NCBI RefSeq assembly: GCF_040187885.1
Contig: NZ_JBDPLH010000011.1
Span: forward strand, 1 to 64,000
Length of the DNA: 64,000 nt
Reading direction: 5' to 3'
Source of the DNA: Roseateles_E cavernae
Lineage (GTDB): Bacteria > Pseudomonadota > Gammaproteobacteria > Burkholderiales > Burkholderiaceae_C
The translations under genes were made by a program, and so were the position numbers. Below the pieces are notes generated by a model. That model ran no database searches and was not told where the DNA came from. It saw only the letters and a list, made by a program, of their open reading frames with translations. This document shows, one piece after another, positions 1 to 7,506 of the stretch (position 1 is its first letter; every line of letters begins with the position of its first letter).

Positions 1-41
1 GGTGAGGGCCGGGCTCAAATGCGGCGAATTTCAACAGCCTG

Positions 42-1220
42 CTAGGCGGCAGCCAACTTCTCCGCCAACGCAACAAGCCCCCGGTCACTGCCCGGCGGGC
101 CGAGCAGCGACAGCCCCAGCGGCGCGCCCTCGCGCTTGAGCAGGGGCAGACTCAGCTGCGGGAAACCGGACAGGCCGGCGATGCACAGCATCTGGATGCT
201 GCGGTTGCGGTAGTCCTCCAGCGTGCTCTCGGCGGCATTGCGCAGCGGTGCGATGTCCGGCATGGTCGGCATCAGCAGCACGCCGTCCTTGCCCAGCACG
301 GCGGCCATGTGGGCACGGAAAGCGTCGCGGAAGGCGCGGGCGCCGGCGACCTGGGCGTCGCTCACCTGGCGAGACCAGGCAAAGCGCTCGGCCACACCCG
401 GGCCCAGCGGCGGCGCATAGCGCTCGATCAGCGGACCGTCCACCAGCCAGGCCTCGCGGCCCTGGATGTAGCGGAACTGCCAGTACATGGTCTCCAGGCT
501 GTCCTGCACCACGGCCACCGGCGCGGCCTCGCCCAGCCGGGCCTGGATCTGGGCCGAGGCACCGGCCGTGGCCTCGGCCACTTCGGCGGACAGCAGGCCC
601 CAGAGCTCATGCGGCCACAGCAGGCGCGTCGGCGTGGGGGACAGGTCTTGCCCCAGCAGCACATCGGCGACCCGGGCCATCACGGCCGCGTCGCGGGCGA
701 AGAAGCCGCAGGTGTCGAGGCTGGGCGCCAGGTCCAGCGCACCTTCGAGGCTGATGCGGCCGTGGCTGGGGCGCAGGCCGTAGAGGCCGCAGTGGCTGGC
801 CGGCGCGCGCACCGAGCCGCCGGTGTCGGTGCCCAGCGCGAAATCGCACAGGCCGTTCGAGACCGCCGAGGCCGAGCCCGAAGAGGAGCCGCCGCTGATG
901 CGCTCGGGCGCCGCGCCGTTGATCGGTGCGCCGAAATGGGCGTTGTTGCCGTTCATCGAGAAGGCCAGCTCGTCGGTGACGGTCTTGCCGACGAAGCGGG
1001 CGCCGGCGTCCAGCAGCTTCTGAACGGTGGGAGCCGTTCGGCTCTTGATGCCGGAGCGGGCCAGCACGATAGGGTTGCCGCCGCCGGTCGGGTAGCCGGC
1101 CACATCGAACAGATCCTTGACCGCGAAGGTCAGGCCGGCCAGGGGACCGGTGGCGGCGTGGGGGACGGGGGCTTCGGGGTAGGGAACGAAAGCGTGGGCC
1201 GGGTCGTGAACAGTCGTCAT
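42..1220 (-). CDS. AMI1-like amidase (amidase signature family)
   Basis: 392 aa amidase-signature hydrolase that would cleave a small carboxamide to acid and ammonia. The Ser-cisSer-Lys triad is readable: Lys35 in AVKD, the Gly/Ser-rich signature with Ser113 (GGSSSG, 110-115), and nucleophile Ser136 in DTGGSVR. The short length and blocks such as GGGNP, NAHFG and RPSHG resemble plant AMI1 (indole-3-acetamide hydrolase) more than GatA, which is about 100 residues longer. It is the last gene of the ABC-importer operon; its ATG overlaps the preceding stop by one base (TGATG). The context suggests that an imported amide or peptide-like compound is hydrolysed in the cytoplasm. Substrate unknown; family call firm. 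Confidence 0.9.
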   Translation of the reverse strand: MTTVHDPAHAFVPYPEAPVPHAATGPLAGLTFAVKDLFDVAGYPTGGGNPIVLARSGIKSRTAPTVQKLLDAGARFVGKTVTDELAFSMNGNNAHFGAPINGAAPERISGGSSSGSASAVSNGLCDFALGTDTGGSVRAPASHCGLYGLRPSHGRISLEGALDLAPSLDTCGFFARDAAVMARVADVLLGQDLSPTPTRLLWPHELWGLLSAEVAEATAGASAQIQARLGEAAPVAVVQDSLETMYWQFRYIQGREAWLVDGPLIERYAPPLGPGVAERFAWSRQVSDAQVAGARAFRDAFRAHMAAVLGKDGVLLMPTMPDIAPLRNAAESTLEDYRNRSIQMLCIAGLSGFPQLSLPLLKREGAPLGLSLLGPPGSDRGLVALAEKLAAA

Positions 1221-2224
1221 CAGGCGAGCGCGGTGGTGGCGGTTTCGATATGGTGGCAGCGGGCCAGATGGCCGACCGAGAACACCACCGGCTCGGGTTG
1301 CAGGCGCCGGCAGGTCTCGTTGGCACGAGCGCAGCGGTCGGCGAAGGCGCAGCCGGGCGGCAGGTTCGCCAAGTCTGGCGGGCTGCCGGCGATGGTGTCA
1401 AGTCTTGCCCCTTTGGCCAGCGCACCATGCGCACGGCTCTTCAGCAGCGCCAGCGTGTAGGGATGGCGCGGCGCGCGCATGATCTCGCGCACCGTGCCTT
1501 CCTCGACGATGCGACCGGCATACATCACCGCGATGCGGTCCGCCACCTCGACCGCCGCGCCGATATCGTGGGTGACGAAGAGCACCGACAGGCCCAGCTC
1601 GCGCTGCAGCTCGCGCAGCAGCAGCAGCACCTGGATCTGTACCGTGGCGTCCAGCGCGGTGGTCGGCTCGTCGGCCAGCAGCAGCTGGGGCCGGCAGGCC
1701 AGGGCCAGCGCGATCATCGCGCGCTGGCGCATGCCGCCGGACATCTCGTGCGCATAGGCGTCCAGACGCCGCTCGGGGCTGGGGATGCGGACCCGCTCGA
1801 ACAGCGCCAGCGCGCGGGCCCGGGCCTCGGCCTCGCCGACACCGCGCTCGTGGCGGCGGATCGCCTCCTTGATCTGCGCGCCCACCGTGTAGACCGGGTC
1901 CAGCGCCAGCAGCGGCTCCTGGAAGATCATCGAGGCGACCTTGCCGCGGTAGTCGGCCAGCTCGCGCGCCGACATCGCCAGCACATCGCGCCCGCCGACC
2001 TGCATCTGGCCCTCGATGCGGCTGCGCTTCTCCGGGTGCAGGCGCAAGAGGCTGCGCATCGTCACGCTCTTGCCCGAGCCCGATTCGCCGATCAGCGCGA
2101 GCACCTCGCCGCGTTGCAGCTCCAGGCTGACGCCGCTGACCGCTTTGACCGGCTTCTTGCCGCCGGTGAAGGTGACGCTGAGGTTCTTCAGCGCCACCAT
2201 AGGCTCTTGCTTGCCTGTCTTCAT
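1220..2224 (-). CDS. peptide-type ABC transporter ATP-binding protein (DppD/OppD-like)
   Basis: 334 aa nucleotide-binding subunit powering the importer encoded just upstream. Walker A GESGSGKS lies near residues 47-54, followed by a Q-loop (FQEP), the signature MSGGMRQR, Walker B LLLADEPTTALD and an H-loop (THD). The C-terminal extension with cysteines (CAFADRC, ETCRR, RCHH) is typical of the oligopeptide/dipeptide branch and may hold an Fe-S cluster as in DppD. The ATG overlaps the stop of the preceding ATPase gene in an ATGA, which supports this start. The substrate class (peptide, opine, nickel or glutathione) cannot be told from the ATPase alone. Confidence 0.92.
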   Translation of the reverse strand: MKTGKQEPMVALKNLSVTFTGGKKPVKAVSGVSLELQRGEVLALIGESGSGKSVTMRSLLRLHPEKRSRIEGQMQVGGRDVLAMSARELADYRGKVASMIFQEPLLALDPVYTVGAQIKEAIRRHERGVGEAEARARALALFERVRIPSPERRLDAYAHEMSGGMRQRAMIALALACRPQLLLADEPTTALDATVQIQVLLLLRELQRELGLSVLFVTHDIGAAVEVADRIAVMYAGRIVEEGTVREIMRAPRHPYTLALLKSRAHGALAKGARLDTIAGSPPDLANLPPGCAFADRCARANETCRRLQPEPVVFSVGHLARCHHIETATTALA

Positions 2225-3267
2225 GCCGCGGCCTCCGGATGGCCGCTGCCGCGCTCGTGCATCAGGCAGGCGACGATGTGATCGGTGCCGGCGGCTGTGG
2301 GCAGCGGTACGCGCTGGGAACAGATGGGCGCGGCCTGGGCGCAGCGCGGATGAAAGCGGCAGCCGCTGGGCGGGTTGATCGGGTTGGGCGGGTCGCCGGC
2401 CAGCGGCGCCTCTTCGGTGCGCTGGTCCGGGTCCATCGCTGGCATCGAGGACAGCAGGGCCTTCGTATAGGGATGGGCCGGTGTCTCGAACAAGGCCTCG
2501 GAGGGCCCGATCTCGGCCACCTGGCCCAGATACATCACCATCACCCGGTCGCTGATGAAGCGCACGACGCCCAGGTCGTGGCTGATGAAGACATAGGTCA
2601 GGCCGAACTCCGCCTTCAGATCCAGGAGCAGGTTCAGCACCTGGGCCTCGACCGATTTGTCCAGCGCCGAGACGGCCTCGTCGAGGATCACCAGGCGCGG
2701 CTGCAGCGCCAGCGCGCGGGCGATATTGACGCGCTGGCGCTGACCGCCGGACAGCTCATGCGGATAGCGGCCGGCAAAGCGGGCCGGCTCCAGGCCGACG
2801 CGGGCCAGCAGGTCGTGCGAGCGCGCCCGCGCCTCGCGTCGGGGCAGGCCGTGCACCTGGGGCGCGAAGGCGATCGAGTCCTCGATGGTCAGGCGCGGGT
2901 TCAGCGAGGCATAGCTGTCCTGGAACACCATCTGCACCTGGCGGCGGAACTCCTTCAGTGGCAGCGCGCGGCTGCCGACGCTGCGGCCGTCGAAGACCAC
3001 CTCGCCGGCGCTCGGGTTGATCAGCTGCATCAGCAGGCGTGCGGTCGTGCTCTTGCCGCAGCCCGATTCGCCGACCACGCCCAGGGTCTCGCCCTTCAGC
3101 ACGCTGAAATCGACACCGTCGACCGCCCGCACCACGCCGCCGCCGCGGCCCAGCGGATCCTTCTTCAGCGGGAAATGCTTGCTCAGTCCCTTGATCGTCA
3201 GCAGCGGCTGGGCCGGACCGCCGACGTCGGCGGGCTGCTCCAGCAGTTCGTTCATGACGGCGCTCAT
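2221..3267 (-). CDS. peptide-type ABC transporter ATP-binding protein (DppF/OppF-like)
   Basis: About 348 aa from the ATG at 3267, which overlaps the upstream permease stop as ATGA; longer upstream readings run back into that permease gene. It shows Walker A GESGCGKS, Q-loop FQDS, signature LSGGQRQR, Walker B LVILDEAVSALD and H-loop SHD. The usual DEP after Walker B is DEA here, a tolerated variation. The C-terminal oligopeptide-family tail (GCRFHPRC, APIC) is present. It would pair with the second ATPase as a DppDF-type heterodimer on the two permeases. Confidence 0.92.
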   Translation of the reverse strand: MSAVMNELLEQPADVGGPAQPLLTIKGLSKHFPLKKDPLGRGGGVVRAVDGVDFSVLKGETLGVVGESGCGKSTTARLLMQLINPSAGEVVFDGRSVGSRALPLKEFRRQVQMVFQDSYASLNPRLTIEDSIAFAPQVHGLPRREARARSHDLLARVGLEPARFAGRYPHELSGGQRQRVNIARALALQPRLVILDEAVSALDKSVEAQVLNLLLDLKAEFGLTYVFISHDLGVVRFISDRVMVMYLGQVAEIGPSEALFETPAHPYTKALLSSMPAMDPDQRTEEAPLAGDPPNPINPPSGCRFHPRCAQAAPICSQRVPLPTAAGTDHIVACLMHERGSGHPEAAA

Positions 3268-4151
3268 TGCTTGATTTCCATCGCGCTGCGCAAGCCGTCG
3301 GACAGCAGGTTGAAGGCGATCGAGGTGATGAAGATCATCGCGCCGGGCAGGGCGGCGATCCAGGGCTGGACATAGATCGCGGTGCGCAAGGTGTTGAGCA
3401 TCAGGCCCCACTCGGGCTCGGGCGGCTTGACGCCCAGGCCCAGGAAAGACAGGCCGGAGGCCAGGATCATCGAGACCGCGATCAGGCCGGTCGCGTACAC
3501 AAAGATCGGCGACAGCACATTGCCCAGCACATGGACGCGCACGATGGTGAAGGCGCCGGCACCGGAGGCGCGCGCCGCCTCCACATAGTCGCGCCCGCGC
3601 ACCTGGGTGGTGACGCTCTCGGCCACCCGCACGATCTGCGGAATGAAGACGATGGTCAGCGAGATCAGCGAGTTGGTGATGCCGGCACCCAAAGCGCCGG
3701 ACAGCGCGATCGCCAGCAGCACCGAGGGGAAGGCGTAGAACACATCGACCGTGCGCATGATCAGCGTGTTGGTCAGCCCGCCGGCATAGCCGGCGATGAT
3801 GCCGATCACGGTGCCGATCACAAAGGCGAACAGCACCGGCGTCAGGCCCATGAACAGCGACAGCCGGGCGCCGACGATCAGGCGCGACAGCATGTCGCGG
3901 CCCAGCTCGTCGCTGCCCAGCGGCAGGCCCTCGGTGCCTATGGGCTTCAGGCGCTTCATCATCGAGGCGGCATAGGGATCGGCGGGCGCCAGCCAGGGTC
4001 CGAACACCGCCAGCGCCAGCAGCGCCAGCACGACCACACCGGCACCGACCGCCACCGGATCGCGCAGCAGGCGCGCGAGCACGCCCTGCCAGTAGCCGGG
4101 CGAGCGCAGCGGCGCGGGCGCAGCGAGAGGGCTAGTCATCACGGCGGCCAT
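3264..4151 (-). CDS. peptide-type ABC transporter permease (DppC/OppC-like)
   Basis: Inner-membrane permease of about 295 aa with an N-terminal helix (AGVVVLALLALAVFGPWLAP), a following DPY motif, and a BPD_transp_1 domain carrying the EAA-like loop (EAARASGAG near the middle). The start at 4151 lies one base after the stop of the partner permease (TGACATG); an alternative ATG at 4139 would remove only four residues. It forms the second half of the translocation channel with the neighbouring DppB-like protein. The order permease B, permease C, ATPase, ATPase is standard for Opp/Dpp operons. Confidence 0.92.
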   Translation of the reverse strand: MAAVMTSPLAAPAPLRSPGYWQGVLARLLRDPVAVGAGVVVLALLALAVFGPWLAPADPYAASMMKRLKPIGTEGLPLGSDELGRDMLSRLIVGARLSLFMGLTPVLFAFVIGTVIGIIAGYAGGLTNTLIMRTVDVFYAFPSVLLAIALSGALGAGITNSLISLTIVFIPQIVRVAESVTTQVRGRDYVEAARASGAGAFTIVRVHVLGNVLSPIFVYATGLIAVSMILASGLSFLGLGVKPPEPEWGLMLNTLRTAIYVQPWIAALPGAMIFITSIAFNLLSDGLRSAMEIKQ

Positions 4152-4152
4152 G

Positions 4153-5106
4153 TCAGGATCTCGCGATACGGGGGTCGAGCAGGGTCTGCACCACATCGAC
4201 CACCAGATTGAGCAGCACGAAGAACAGCGCCAGCACCAGGATGGTGCCCTGCAGCAGCGGCAGGTCGCGCTGGAAGATGGCCGAGTTCAAGAGGAAGCCG
4301 GTGCCGGGCCAGGAGAACACCGTCTCGATCAGGATGGAGCCACCCAGCAGATAGCCCAGCTGCAGGCCCATCACGGCCAGCGCGGTCGGCGCGGCGTTCT
4401 TGACGACGTGGCGGAAGATGCCCAGATCGGTCAGACCCTTGGCGCGCAGGCCGACGACGAACTCCTGCGACAGGATGTCGGCCACCAGGGCTCGCACCGT
4501 GCGCGCGATGATGCCCATCGGGATCACCGACATGGTCAGCGCCGGCAGCAGCATGTACTGGAAGTGGGCCCAGTCCCAGGCCCAGGTGCCCGAGCCGTCG
4601 GGGCCGGCGCCGGTGGCGGGCAGCCAGTTCAAGGTGGCGGCGAACACGATCACCATCACCATGCCCAGCCAGTAGTGCGGCACGCTGACGCCCAGCACGC
4701 TGAGCATCGAGGCCAGCCGGTCCAGCCAGCTGCCGCGGAAGTAGCCGGCGACGAAACCGAAGAAGCCGCCGAGGACGAAGCCGATCAGCGTCGCCAGCAC
4801 GGCCAGCCGCAGCGTGTTGCCGACCGCCTTGATCACCTCGGCGGCCACCGGCCGGCCGCTGGCGATGCTGGTGCCCAGATCGCCCTGCAGCGCCCGCCAG
4901 ACCCAGGCAAAGAACTGCTCGGGATAGCTGCGATTGAAGCCGTAGAGCTCGCGCAGCTGTTCCTGCAGATCGGCCGAGGCGTCCGGCGGCAGGATGGACA
5001 CCAGCGGATCGCCGGGCGACAGATGAACCAGCGCAAAGCACACCAGGGCCACGCCCCCCATGATGGGCAGGGCGTAGATGATGCGTCTGAGCAGGTAGAT
5101 CAGCAT
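4153..5106 (-). CDS. peptide-type ABC transporter permease (DppB/OppB-like)
   Basis: 317 aa integral membrane protein starting MLIYLLRRIIYALPIMGG, the typical DppB first helix, followed by HLSPGDP and then several hydrophobic segments. The ABC-docking loop is represented by VGLRAKGLTDLGIFRHV in the C-terminal half. It follows the binding-protein gene by 9 bases and precedes the DppC-like permease by one. Its role is the transmembrane channel of the importer. Confidence 0.93.
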   Translation of the reverse strand: MLIYLLRRIIYALPIMGGVALVCFALVHLSPGDPLVSILPPDASADLQEQLRELYGFNRSYPEQFFAWVWRALQGDLGTSIASGRPVAAEVIKAVGNTLRLAVLATLIGFVLGGFFGFVAGYFRGSWLDRLASMLSVLGVSVPHYWLGMVMVIVFAATLNWLPATGAGPDGSGTWAWDWAHFQYMLLPALTMSVIPMGIIARTVRALVADILSQEFVVGLRAKGLTDLGIFRHVVKNAAPTALAVMGLQLGYLLGGSILIETVFSWPGTGFLLNSAIFQRDLPLLQGTILVLALFFVLLNLVVDVVQTLLDPRIARS

Positions 5107-5115
5107 GGTCGGCGT

Positions 5116-6753
5116 TCAGTCCATGCTCATGGGCGCGATGTCGATGAACCAGCTGCGCGGCTGCACCACGCCCTTGACCTTGGCGCTCATCGCGCGCGGG
5201 CCGACATCGTGGGCGATCCACACAAAGGCCGCGTCCTCGACGATGCGGGCATGCAGCTTGGCCAGCGCGGCGTCGCGGGCCTTGTCGTCAAAGGCGGTGC
5301 GGGCGTCGGCGATCAGCTTGTCGACCTCGGCATTGCCGTAATAGCCCCAGTTGTTGGAGACCGGCGGGAAGGTCTTGGTGCTGGAGAAACGCACCATTGC
5401 GAAGAAGGGGTCCATCGCGGCGAAGCTGACATTGGTCGCGTGCGCGCCATTGGCCGAGGGGTCCTTGGCGCCCTTGCGCCAGTTGGTGAACAGCGTGTTC
5501 CATTCGATCACGTCGAAGTCGACATCGAAAAAGCACTGTTTCAGCGACTGCTGGACGAACTCGTTCATCGGCAGCGGCTGCATCTGGCCCGAGCCCGAGG
5601 CCGAGATCTGCACCTTGACCTTGACCGGCTTGGCGGCCGAGAAGCCGGCCTGCGCCATCAGCGCCTGCGCGGCCTTGACGTCGTACTTGATGTCGAACTT
5701 CGGATTGCCCCACCAGGGGTGGCCCGGCGGCACCGTGCCCTTGGGGATGGCCATCATGCCGCCCAGAAAGGTCTTCAGGCCCTCGCGGTCGACGCAGAGA
5801 TTGGCGGCCTGGCGCACCCGCTTGTCCAGCCAGGGCGAGCCCTCGGCGAAGGACAGCTGCCAGGGCCAGACATGGGGCTGGGCATTGCTGTAGATCTTGT
5901 GGCCGCGCTGGGTGATCTGGGCCATCGCGTCGGGCGAGGGCGCCTCGATCCAGTCGACCTGGCCCGACAGCAGCGCGGCCGTGCGCGCATTGGCCTCGGG
6001 CATCGGCAGCATCACGACCTTGTCGATCTTGGGCACGCGCTTGGCATCCCAGTAGCCCTTGTTGGCCACCATCTCCAGGCGCTCGCGGGCGACGAAGCGG
6101 CTCATCTTGAAGGGGCCGGAGCCGGAGGCATCGGCGGCAAACGCGGTCCAGGCCTGCTTGCTGCGCTCGGCCGCGTCGGCGACGCCGGCCGGCACGGCCT
6201 TGAGCTTGGCCTCCCAGTGCGCCGGCGAGGCCATGAAGAGATTGGTCAGATTCAGCGGCAGGAAGGAGTCGGGCTCGCTGGTCGTCAGTTCGACCGTCAG
6301 CTCATCGATCTTGCGGGCGCTGCGCAGCGTGGGCATGCGCGAGGCGGTGACACCGACCTGGCTGGCGTCGAAATGCGTTGCGTCCTTGTCCAGCACCTTG
6401 CGGACATTCCAGACCACCGCATCGGCATTGAAGGCCGAGCCGTCATGGAACTTGACGCCCGGGCGCAGCTTGAACACCCATTTGGTCTTGTCCTTGGCGT
6501 CGACCGTCCAGCTGGTGGCCAGGCCCGGGACCAGCACGCTGGCGGCATCGGCCTTGGACAGGTCCCAGTGGGTCAGCGCGTCATACATCGGGATGCCGGT
6601 GAAGCGGTTGCCCTCGAAGCCCTGGTCTGGCTGGCCCAAGGTGCGCGGGATGTCGGCCGCAGTCATTGCGATGCGCAGGGTTTTTTCCTGGGCCAAGGCG
6701 CTGCTGGCGAGGGCCAGGGCGGCCAAGGCAAAAACGAGATGGGGACGCTTCAT
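5116..6753 (-). CDS. periplasmic substrate-binding protein of the ABC importer (SBP family 5)
   Basis: 545 aa with a clear signal peptide (MKRPHLVFALAALALASSALAQ, likely cleaved after ALA) and the SBP_bac_5 layout, including YDALTHWD near residue 55 and FKLRPGVKFHDGSAFNADAVVWN near 110-132. The ATG follows a good ribosome site (GAGGAG). It would capture the solute and deliver it to the permeases encoded downstream. Family 5 covers peptides, opines, nickel and sugars; the neighbouring amidase and racemase-like enzyme make a small amide, hydantoin or D-amino-acid peptide plausible but unproven. Confidence 0.92.
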   Translation of the reverse strand: MKRPHLVFALAALALASSALAQEKTLRIAMTAADIPRTLGQPDQGFEGNRFTGIPMYDALTHWDLSKADAASVLVPGLATSWTVDAKDKTKWVFKLRPGVKFHDGSAFNADAVVWNVRKVLDKDATHFDASQVGVTASRMPTLRSARKIDELTVELTTSEPDSFLPLNLTNLFMASPAHWEAKLKAVPAGVADAAERSKQAWTAFAADASGSGPFKMSRFVARERLEMVANKGYWDAKRVPKIDKVVMLPMPEANARTAALLSGQVDWIEAPSPDAMAQITQRGHKIYSNAQPHVWPWQLSFAEGSPWLDKRVRQAANLCVDREGLKTFLGGMMAIPKGTVPPGHPWWGNPKFDIKYDVKAAQALMAQAGFSAAKPVKVKVQISASGSGQMQPLPMNEFVQQSLKQCFFDVDFDVIEWNTLFTNWRKGAKDPSANGAHATNVSFAAMDPFFAMVRFSSTKTFPPVSNNWGYYGNAEVDKLIADARTAFDDKARDAALAKLHARIVEDAAFVWIAHDVGPRAMSAKVKGVVQPRSWFIDIAPMSMD

Positions 6754-6781
6754 CGGGGCTCCTCGTGGGTTGTTTGCAGGC

Positions 6782-7438
6782 TCAGACGCAAGTCATGTGC
6801 CAGGCGCTGCGCAGGCCGCAGTCGACGCTGTCCAGCAGCGGCAGCGCAAACTCCGGCTGCAGCCGGGCGGCCCAGCCGGCCAGCGCCGCCCCGCCGACGA
6901 TGATGCTGGCCACCCCGGGCAGTGCGGCCGCCTGCTGGCAGGCCTGGCGCAGCACGCGGCCGGCCATCTCGGGGTCGGCCGCCAGCTCGGCGCCGCTCGG
7001 CGCTACGCTGACGATGCCGGCCAGCGGGTCGAGCAGGTCCAGGCTCCAGGCCAGGCGTCGCAGCATCGGCACCCAGGCGGCGCCGCCGGTAACGATGGCA
7101 TAGCGGCCGCGTGCGGCGGCCTCGCGCATCGAGGCTTCGGCCAGTGCACAGACCGGCACGCGGGCGCGCTCGCGCAGCGCCAGCAGTCCCGGGTCACCGA
7201 AACAGCCGAGCAGCACCACATTGGGGCTTGCTCCCTCCGATAGTGCGGTGTCGTAGGCGTCCAGCACCGCATGGCTGGCCAGGGCCAGGCCGTACTCGCT
7301 GCTGATATAGCGCAGACCGAAGCGGGCGGTGCGCGTCAAGACCTGGCCCCCGATGGGCGTCAGCGGGGCGGCGGCCTGCGCCAGCTGGCGGGTCACCGCC
7401 TCGCTGGTGTTGGGGTTGATCAGCAGCAGCAGGCTCAT
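6782..7438 (-). CDS. Asp/Glu/hydantoin racemase-family protein
   Basis: 218 aa. INPNTSEAVTRQL at the N-terminus and GCFGDPGL around Cys79 are hallmarks of the hydantoin racemase / Asp-Glu racemase fold. The second half keeps the glycine-rich turn (VGGAALAG, 181-188), but the position where two-cysteine racemases carry their second catalytic Cys (usually GCAG) is glycine. It may therefore be an isomerase or decarboxylase-like relative, or inactive as a racemase. It is the first gene of the importer operon, 28 bp ahead of the binding protein, so it probably acts on the imported compound. Confidence 0.85.
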   Translation of the reverse strand: MSLLLLINPNTSEAVTRQLAQAAAPLTPIGGQVLTRTARFGLRYISSEYGLALASHAVLDAYDTALSEGASPNVVLLGCFGDPGLLALRERARVPVCALAEASMREAAARGRYAIVTGGAAWVPMLRRLAWSLDLLDPLAGIVSVAPSGAELAADPEMAGRVLRQACQQAAALPGVASIIVGGAALAGWAARLQPEFALPLLDSVDCGLRSAWHMTCV

Positions 7439-7482
7439 GGCCCGGGCCGCTGCAACTCCTGTGCCCGCTGTGGGGCGCCAAC

Positions 7483-7506
7483 GCGGGGATCAGCGCGGGG
7501 ATCAGC
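7483..7506. repeat. tandem 12-bp repeat
   Basis: The unit GCGGGGATCAGC occurs twice in direct tandem, spanning the stop codon of the MHYT-GGDEF-EAL gene and its 3' flank. One copy carries the TGA stop (as TCA on this strand) and the other duplicates it. It looks like replication slippage; no function is suggested. Confidence 0.7.

Noticed and set aside
4150..6903. 917-residue open frame on the plus strand across the importer genes
   Set aside because: His/Gln/Arg/Gly-rich antisense shadow of the permease and binding-protein genes, caused by high GC.
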